Assembly: GCF_036416795.1 (NCBI RefSeq)
Contig: NZ_CP143867.1
Span: 4,208,001 to 4,272,000, forward strand
Source of the DNA: Bacteroides sp. MSB163
GTDB taxonomy: Bacteria > Bacteroidota > Bacteroidia > Bacteroidales > Bacteroidaceae
Reading direction: 5' to 3'
Length of the DNA stretch: 64,000 bases
In this document: positions 58,923 through 64,000 of the stretch, piece after piece
How positions within the stretch are numbered: the first letter of the stretch is position 1
How the letters are laid out: each line of letters opens with the position of its first letter
The notes under the pieces: generated by a model
The model's database searches: none
Seen by the model: only the letters and a program-made list of their open reading frames with translations
Told to the model about the DNA's origin: nothing
Position numbers and translations under genes: made by a program

Positions 58923-60626
58923 ATGAAGAAGAACTTGTTGTTGACGCTCGCCCTCTGTTTGCTGGCACAGTGGAGTGTAGCTCAGGCACCCAAATGGGTG
59001 GAAAAAGCCAAGCGTGCTGTTTTCTCGGTGGTTACGTATGACGAGAGTGATAAGATACTTAATACGGGAAATGGATTTTTTGTTACCGAGGATGGAATCG
59101 CTCTGTCTGATTATAGCTTGTTTAAAGGTGCGCAGCGTGCCGTAGTCATTAATTCGGAGGGCACACAAATGCCTGTGGAAGTTATTATGGGAGCAAATGA
59201 CATGTATGATGTTGTGAAGTTCCGTGTAGCGATTTCAGGAAAAAAAGTACCTGCATTAGTGGTATCTCCTGTGGCCCCGACTGTAGGTGCAAGCATTTAT
59301 CTGTTACCTTATTCTACACAGAAAGATCGTTCCTATACTACCGGACAGGTGAAAGAAGAGTCTAAGGTAGATGGACAATATCATTATTATACACTTGATA
59401 TGCAGCTGAAGGATAAAATGGTAAGTTGTCCGGTAATGACTGCTGAGGGACAAGTATTCGGTCTGGCACAGAAATCTTCTGGAAAAGATACAGTTACCAT
59501 TTGCTATGCGGTAGGTGCCGATTATGCTATGGCTCAAAAGATAAGTCCTCTTTCTTTCAATGATCATACTTTATTGAGTATCGGCATTAAGAAAGCATTG
59601 CCTGAGACGGAAGAACAAGCATTGGTTTATCTCTATATGGCTTCTTCACAGCTTGCGCCGGAGAAATACGCCGAGTTACTGAATGAGTTTATATCTCAGT
59701 ATCCCAACAGTGCTGACGGTTATCTTCGCCGTGCAAGCAATCAAATCTTCCAGTCGAAGGAGAAAAGTTCAATGGATAAGGTAGCGGCTGATATGGATAA
59801 GGCGCTTGAAGTGGCGCAAAAGAAAGATGATGCATACTTCAATCGTGCCAAGCTGATTTATGGTTATCAGTTGGATAAACCTGAAAAAAGCTATAAAGAT
59901 TGGACATATGACAAGGCTTTGGATGAGGTGCGTAAAGCGATTGCAATCGAAGCTCTTCCGGTTTATGTTCAGTTGGAAGGCGATATCCAGTTTGCCAAGA
60001 AGGACTATGCGGCTGCTCTTGCCTGTTATGAGAAGGTGAATGGTTCCAATATTGCCTCTCCGGCTACATTTTTTAGTGCCGCTAAGACGAAAGAATTGAT
60101 GGAAGCAGCTCCGGAAGAAGTGTTGGCTTTGATGGATAGTTGTATGGCGCGTTTCGTGCAACCGTACAGTGAGGAAGCAGCTCCTTATCTGCTGGAACGT
60201 GCCCAGATGCGCCTGAATGCCGGACAAGGACGCGGTGCGATGCTTGATTATGATGAATACTATAAAGCGGTTCGTGGCAATGTGAATGATGTGTTCTACT
60301 ATTATCGCGAACAGGCGGCCGTTCAGGCAAAGCAGTTTCAGCGTGCGTTGGATGATTTGGCAAAAGCCATTGAGCTTAATCCGAAAGAGTTGACTTATTA
60401 TTCGGAACTTGCGGTGGTAAACATTCGTGTGGGTAGAAATGAGGAAGCAATCAAGGTGCTGAAAGATGCTTTGGAAATTGATCCTAAATATGGTGAAGCT
60501 TATCGCCTGATAGGAGTGGCGCAACTACAGTTAAAGCAAAACAAAGAGGCATGTGCCAGCTTCGCAAAAGCTAAGGAACTGGGTGATCCGAATGTCGATG
60601 CTTTAATAGAAAAACACTGTAAGTGA
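58923..60626 (+). CDS. Exported TPR protein with degenerate trypsin-like domain (567 aa)
   Basis: Signal peptide MKKNLLLTLALCLLAQWSVA. Residues 25-205 resemble a trypsin/HtrA-like domain: GNGFFVTEDGIALSDYSLFK corresponds to the segment that normally carries the catalytic His (here Ser65), Asp96 is in MYDVVKF, and the nucleophile region reads MVSCPVM instead of GNSGGP. The triad is therefore broken. The second half (about 225-560) holds TPR units such as FQRALDDLAKAIELNPKE and NEEAIKVLKDALEIDPKYGE. Likely a scaffold or sensor in the periplasm. Confidence 0.85.
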   Translation: MKKNLLLTLALCLLAQWSVAQAPKWVEKAKRAVFSVVTYDESDKILNTGNGFFVTEDGIALSDYSLFKGAQRAVVINSEGTQMPVEVIMGANDMYDVVKFRVAISGKKVPALVVSPVAPTVGASIYLLPYSTQKDRSYTTGQVKEESKVDGQYHYYTLDMQLKDKMVSCPVMTAEGQVFGLAQKSSGKDTVTICYAVGADYAMAQKISPLSFNDHTLLSIGIKKALPETEEQALVYLYMASSQLAPEKYAELLNEFISQYPNSADGYLRRASNQIFQSKEKSSMDKVAADMDKALEVAQKKDDAYFNRAKLIYGYQLDKPEKSYKDWTYDKALDEVRKAIAIEALPVYVQLEGDIQFAKKDYAAALACYEKVNGSNIASPATFFSAAKTKELMEAAPEEVLALMDSCMARFVQPYSEEAAPYLLERAQMRLNAGQGRGAMLDYDEYYKAVRGNVNDVFYYYREQAAVQAKQFQRALDDLAKAIELNPKELTYYSELAVVNIRVGRNEEAIKVLKDALEIDPKYGEAYRLIGVAQLQLKQNKEACASFAKAKELGDPNVDALIEKHCK

Positions 60627-60655
60627 TTGGTCGTAATGCATTGTTTCTGTGAGAA

Positions 60656-60765
60656 AAACGGATGATGCGTTTTAGTAAAACGAATGATACGTTTTAGTGA
60701 AACGAATGATACGTTTTAGTAAAATGAATGATACGTTTTAGTAAAATAGATGATGCATTTTGCAA
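60656..60765. repeat. Tandem array, five units, 22-bp period, same core as the 38.2 kb array
   Basis: Units begin at 60656, 60678, 60700, 60722 and 60744: 15-base core AAACGRATGATRCGT plus a 7-base spacer, here nearly constant (TTTAGTA/TTTAGTG). The core is the reverse complement of the core at 38177-38308. The array lies after the TPR gene and immediately before a terminator. Confidence 0.85.
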
Positions 60766-60797
60766 AAAAGGCTCCGCTTTCACAAGCCGAGCCTTTA
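60765..60797 (+). terminator. Terminator behind the array
   Basis: AAAAAAGGCTC ... GAGCCTTTAT stem; ends the recN-rlmB-TPR transcription unit after the repeats. Confidence 0.65.
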
Positions 60798-60980
60798 TCG
60801 GGAAACTCCCGTGTCAAAAAAGAATTAGCTAAGTCTAGGTTTTTAAAACAGGTATAAGTGAATTTTTCTTTTGTATATAATTCTATTAAGTAAATGCATG
60901 AAGTTGCAGAATACTGCATAAGATACCAATTTTTTTTCTTGAATGAACTATAAATTGTTGAATACTAAAATAATATTAGA
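60798..60980. other. A+T-rich intergenic region before ridA
   Basis: No ORF or RNA gene is seen; presumably holds the ridA promoter, though no perfect TAnnTTTG is obvious. Confidence 0.4.
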
Positions 60981-61355
60981 ATGAAAAAAGTAATTTGCAG
61001 TCAGAAAGCTCCGGGGGCTATTGGTCCTTACAGCCAGGCTATCGAAGCGAATGGAATGATATTTGTATCTGGTCAATTACCTATTGATGCGACTACCGGA
61101 CAGATGGCAGAAGGTGCTGAAGCACAGGCACGTCAGTCATTGGAGAACATTAAGCATATCCTTGGAGAAGCGGGTTTGACGATGGCAAATATCGTCAAGA
61201 CTACTGTTTTCCTACAGGATATGTCATTGTTTGCAGATATGAACAAAGTATATGCTACCTATTTTGATGGTGATTTCCCTGCCCGTTCGGCTGTTGCAGT
61301 GAAAGCACTGCCGAAAGATGCTTTAGTGGAGATTGAGTGCATCGCGGTTCGCTAA
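60981..61355 (+). CDS. ridA: RidA family enamine/imine deaminase (124 aa)
   Basis: Hydrolyses reactive enamines/imines from PLP enzymes. Family residues: APGAIGPYSQAIEANGMIFV, SGQLPID, the Arg of FPARSAVAVKALPKDALVEI and the terminal IECIAVR. Trimeric cytosolic protein. Its last 33 bases overlap the convergent folC gene. Confidence 0.95.
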   Translation: MKKVICSQKAPGAIGPYSQAIEANGMIFVSGQLPIDATTGQMAEGAEAQARQSLENIKHILGEAGLTMANIVKTTVFLQDMSLFADMNKVYATYFDGDFPARSAVAVKALPKDALVEIECIAVR

Positions 61356-62576
61356 CAAATCGGCAACAATAAAGCTACTGCCTCCCACGAAGATAAAGTC
61401 TTCCGGGAGGCTTTTTTCTTGTGCAGCCCGCACGGCAGAGGGAACATCCGGATAGCAATTTCCTTGCAATCCCGCCTCAGAGGCAAGTTGGGCAAGTTCG
61501 CTTTCAGGTAATGCACGCCTTACGCTGGCTTTTGTGAAGTAATATTCGGCTTCTTGGGGTAATAATGCTAATACACCGCGTATGTCTTTGTCGTTTACCA
61601 TACCTATAATCATATGTAGTTTCCGGTAAAATTGCTGTTTCAACTGCTCTGTGATATAGGTGATGCCACCTACATTGTGTCCGGTATCGCATATCAAGGT
61701 AGGGGCATCCTGCAATTTTTGCCAGCGTCCCATCAGTCCGGTCAGTTCACAAACATGGGCGAAGCCACTTCGGACAGCCTGCTCACTCAGATTGTATCCG
61801 GCTTTTCGTAGTTCAGGGATGGCTGTGAGTAACGTGCGGGTGTTCTTAGTTTGATATAACCCTTTCAGTTCATATTCCAATCCGGGGTAATCATCCTTTT
61901 CATTTTCTTCTGCAAAGAGAATGGGAGCACCTACTTCGCGAGCCTTTTTTGTAAATACAGGTTTTGTTTCAGGAGTCGTTTCTCCGATTACGACAGGTAT
62001 TCCACTTTTAATGATCCCGGCTTTTTCTCCCGCTATCTTTTCTAATGTATTACCCAGGAATTGGGTATGATCAAAACTAATATTGGTGATGATACATAGA
62101 TCCGGGTGCACGATATTGGTGCAATCTAGTCTTCCGCCAAGTCCTACTTCGATAATCGCTACATCTACATGTTCGTCAGCGAAATAGCGGAATGCCATAG
62201 CGGTAGTCAATTCAAAGAAAGAAGGATGCAGAGGCTCAAAAAAATCACGTTCTTTTTCTACAAACCGGACTACATATTCTTCAGGGATGGGCTGTCCGTT
62301 TATTCGGATACGTTCGCGGAAATCTACGAGGTGCGGAGATGTGTAGAGGCCTACCCGGTACCCCGCTTCCTGCAAGATAGCAGCAAGAGTGTGCGAGCAT
62401 GAACCTTTCCCATTCGTACCTCCTACATGGATACTGTGGAAGTTCCGGTGCAGGTGTCCGAAGTGTTCATCCAGTGCCAATGTATTCTCCAAACCTTCCT
62501 TGTATGCCGAACTTCCCACCTGTTGAAACATAGGGACACTGTTATATAAGTATAATAAAGTGTTCTGATAATCCAT
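61323..62576 (-). CDS. folC: Bifunctional folylpolyglutamate synthase/dihydrofolate synthase (417 aa)
   Basis: Mur-ligase-type enzyme adding glutamates to folates. P-loop GGTNGKGSCSH, FFELTTAMAFRYFADEHVDV, GLGGRLDCTNIV and ITNISFDHTQFLGNTLEKIA are typical; the C-terminal domain has DTGHNVGG and FVGGSSFIVADLL. Full length. Convergent overlap of 33 bases with ridA. Promoter TATCTTTG lies 64 bases upstream. Confidence 0.95.
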   Translation of the reverse strand: MDYQNTLLYLYNSVPMFQQVGSSAYKEGLENTLALDEHFGHLHRNFHSIHVGGTNGKGSCSHTLAAILQEAGYRVGLYTSPHLVDFRERIRINGQPIPEEYVVRFVEKERDFFEPLHPSFFELTTAMAFRYFADEHVDVAIIEVGLGGRLDCTNIVHPDLCIITNISFDHTQFLGNTLEKIAGEKAGIIKSGIPVVIGETTPETKPVFTKKAREVGAPILFAEENEKDDYPGLEYELKGLYQTKNTRTLLTAIPELRKAGYNLSEQAVRSGFAHVCELTGLMGRWQKLQDAPTLICDTGHNVGGITYITEQLKQQFYRKLHMIIGMVNDKDIRGVLALLPQEAEYYFTKASVRRALPESELAQLASEAGLQGNCYPDVPSAVRAAQEKSLPEDFIFVGGSSFIVADLLANRDALNLH

Positions 62577-62639
62577 CTTTTAAAATATTTAACGAGAAAG
62601 CAAACTATTCTCTCTTTTTAATTCCTATCTTAGAAGCTG

Positions 62640-62647
62640 CAAAGATA
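62640..62647 (-). promoter_or_regulatory. -7 element of folC
   Basis: Minus strand TATCTTTG, exact consensus. Confidence 0.6.
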
Positions 62648-62754
62648 ATGCAAACCGAGAGCAGAATAAAATGAACTTGTCCATTTTTTATGCCAAGGTG
62701 CAGCTTATCTTCGCTTTGGAGGTAAATATATCAACAATTTAAATCTAAAAGAGT

Positions 62755-64000
62755 ATGGGAGCAAAGAAAAATTTTGTGATTGATACGAACGTAATCCTTC
62801 ACGACTATAACTGTCTTAAGAATTTCCAAGAGAACGACATTTATCTTCCCATCGTGGTTCTTGAAGAATTGGACAAATTCAAGAAAGGGAATGAGCAGAT
62901 AAACTTCAATGCTCGTGAATTTCTCCGCGAGCTCGATTTAGTTACCGATGACAATCTTTTTAATAAGGGTGCTTCTCTGGGCGAAGGCCTGGGAAATTTG
63001 TTTGTAATAGCCGGTTCGGTGGATGCTCCGGATGTGTTCGACTCATTCCCCGAGCGTATTCCCGATCATAAGATTCTGGCTGTAGCGGACTGGTTGACGC
63101 GCCAAAAGAAGGATATGAAAACCATCCTGGTGACAAAAGACGTGAACCTCCGGATGAAAGCACGTTCCATAGGCTTACTTTGCGAAGATTATATCAACGA
63201 CAAGGTGATAAATGTGGATATATTTGAAAAGTCAAATGAGGTGTTTGAGGGAATTGATCCTGCTTTGATAGACCGGATTTATTCTTCCAGAGAAGGACTG
63301 GATATCAGTGAGTTTGATTTCAAAGATATCATCCATCCGAATGAATGTTTTATCTTGAAAAGTGACAGGAACAGTGTACTTGCCCGTTACAATCCTTTTA
63401 CACATTCCATTTGTCGGGTGAATAAAACAAAGAACTATGGCATCGAACCTCGGAATGCCGAACAAAGTTTTGCTTTTGAAGTGTTGACCGATCCAAACAT
63501 CAAATTGGTTGCTTTGACAGGTAAAGCCGGTACAGGAAAAACATTGTTGGCTCTGGCAGCTGCCCTTAGTCAAATGAATGACTATAAGCAAATTTTGCTG
63601 GCGCGTCCGATTGTTGCTTTATCCAATAAAGACATCGGTTTCCTGCCAGGTGATGCCAAAGAAAAGGTAGCTCCTTACATGCAACCCTTGTTTGATAATC
63701 TGAATGTAATCAAACGTCAGTTTGCTTCTAACTCAACAGAGGTAAAACGTTTGGAAGATATGCAGAAAAGTGAGCAACTGGTTATTGAAGCATTAGCTTT
63801 CATCCGTGGACGTAGTTTGAGTGAAACTTATTGCATTATTGATGAAGCACAAAACTTGACTCCGCATGAGATAAAAACTATCATAACCCGTGCGGGGGAG
63901 GGTACGAAAATGGTGTTTACCGGTGATATCCAACAGATAGACCAACCTTATCTCGACAGTCAGTCCAATGGCTTGGTTTACATGATTGATCGTATGAAAG
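62755..64000 (+). CDS. PhoH family protein with N-terminal PIN domain (partial, open at window end)
   Basis: PIN nuclease-like domain (about 1-140): NFVIDTNVILHDYNCLKNF with acidic residues, VVLEELDKFKKG, KILAVADWL and VTKDVNLRMKA. Then the PhoH ATPase: EPRNAEQSFAFEVL, Walker A GKAGTGKTLLALAAA, RPIVALSNKDIGFLPGD and Walker B CIIDEAQNLTPHEIKTIITR. The frame continues past base 64000, so the C-terminus is missing here. Probable RNA helicase/nuclease of the PhoH2 type. Confidence 0.92.
   Translation, partial: MGAKKNFVIDTNVILHDYNCLKNFQENDIYLPIVVLEELDKFKKGNEQINFNAREFLRELDLVTDDNLFNKGASLGEGLGNLFVIAGSVDAPDVFDSFPERIPDHKILAVADWLTRQKKDMKTILVTKDVNLRMKARSIGLLCEDYINDKVINVDIFEKSNEVFEGIDPALIDRIYSSREGLDISEFDFKDIIHPNECFILKSDRNSVLARYNPFTHSICRVNKTKNYGIEPRNAEQSFAFEVLTDPNIKLVALTGKAGTGKTLLALAAALSQMNDYKQILLARPIVALSNKDIGFLPGDAKEKVAPYMQPLFDNLNVIKRQFASNSTEVKRLEDMQKSEQLVIEALAFIRGRSLSETYCIIDEAQNLTPHEIKTIITRAGEGTKMVFTGDIQQIDQPYLDSQSNGLVYMIDRMK

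Overview
The window reads as a chromosomal segment of a gut Bacteroides (Bacteroidota, moderate G+C). Evidence: promoters carry the Bacteroides -7 signature TAnnTTTG; there are Bacteroidota-restricted families (DUF4348, DUF4835, DUF3127, BspA-like repeats, a C10 peptidase, the 'smalltalk' peptide); tRNA-Asp lacks an encoded CCA; and the housekeeping order (purU-his-ftsE-lysC-lysA, recN-rlmB, dnaN) fits the group. The species cannot be fixed by eye.

Layout. 1-262: tail of an AraC regulator. 259-7543 (minus): five-gene operon of SWIM zinc-finger protein, DUF5691, MoxR AAA+ ATPase, DUF5682 and VWA protein. 7.6-9.6 kb: a small ORF with an in-frame stop, and an OmpA-family porin. 9.56-11.4 kb: an IS1182-family element inserted just behind an HU-like gene. 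12.1-13.8 kb: a 22-bp-period repeat array and remnants of a VirE-type primase gene and an aldo/keto reductase. 13.98-15.4 kb: AraC regulator and a PNPOx-like flavoprotein. 15.4-22.3 kb: RDD, SpoIIM, membrane protein, DUF4129, DUF4350, second MoxR, DUF58. 22.3-23.5 kb: three successive genes that keep their ends but have lost internal parts. 23.5-29.2 kb: an 1887-residue secreted C10 peptidase with BspA-like repeats. 29.5 kb: tRNA-Asp. 29.9-37.0 kb: purU, hisHAFIE, ftsE, aspartokinase, lysA.

37.2-41.9 kb is a cassette with a hypothetical protein, a leader holding a 22-bp iteron-like array, a winged-helix-type replication protein, a second DnaB helicase, an HU-like protein, smalltalk and an amidase. 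42-64 kb is mostly housekeeping: ferritin, a sensor kinase, threonine-to-glycine enzymes (kbl/tdh), murB, a metallo-hydrolase, DUF3127, dnaN, an exonuclease, coaBC, DUF4835, recN, rlmB, a TPR/pseudo-protease, ridA, folC and a phoH gene cut by the window edge.

Main novelty candidates. (1) Three tandem arrays, at 12.1, 38.2 and 60.7 kb, share an exact 22-bp period; the 38.2 and 60.7 kb arrays share the same 15-bp core in opposite orientation, and two arrays lie in the 5' leaders of HU-like/replication genes, which also share an extended promoter. (2) The five-gene MoxR/VWA/SWIM operon, whose DUF5682 member shows TraB/ChaN/TIKI-like paired histidine motifs. (3) A DUF3127 protein beside dnaN with an SSB-like acidic tail. 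(4) A cluster of genes decayed by internal deletion. Domain assignments come from reading the sequence; no database search was run.
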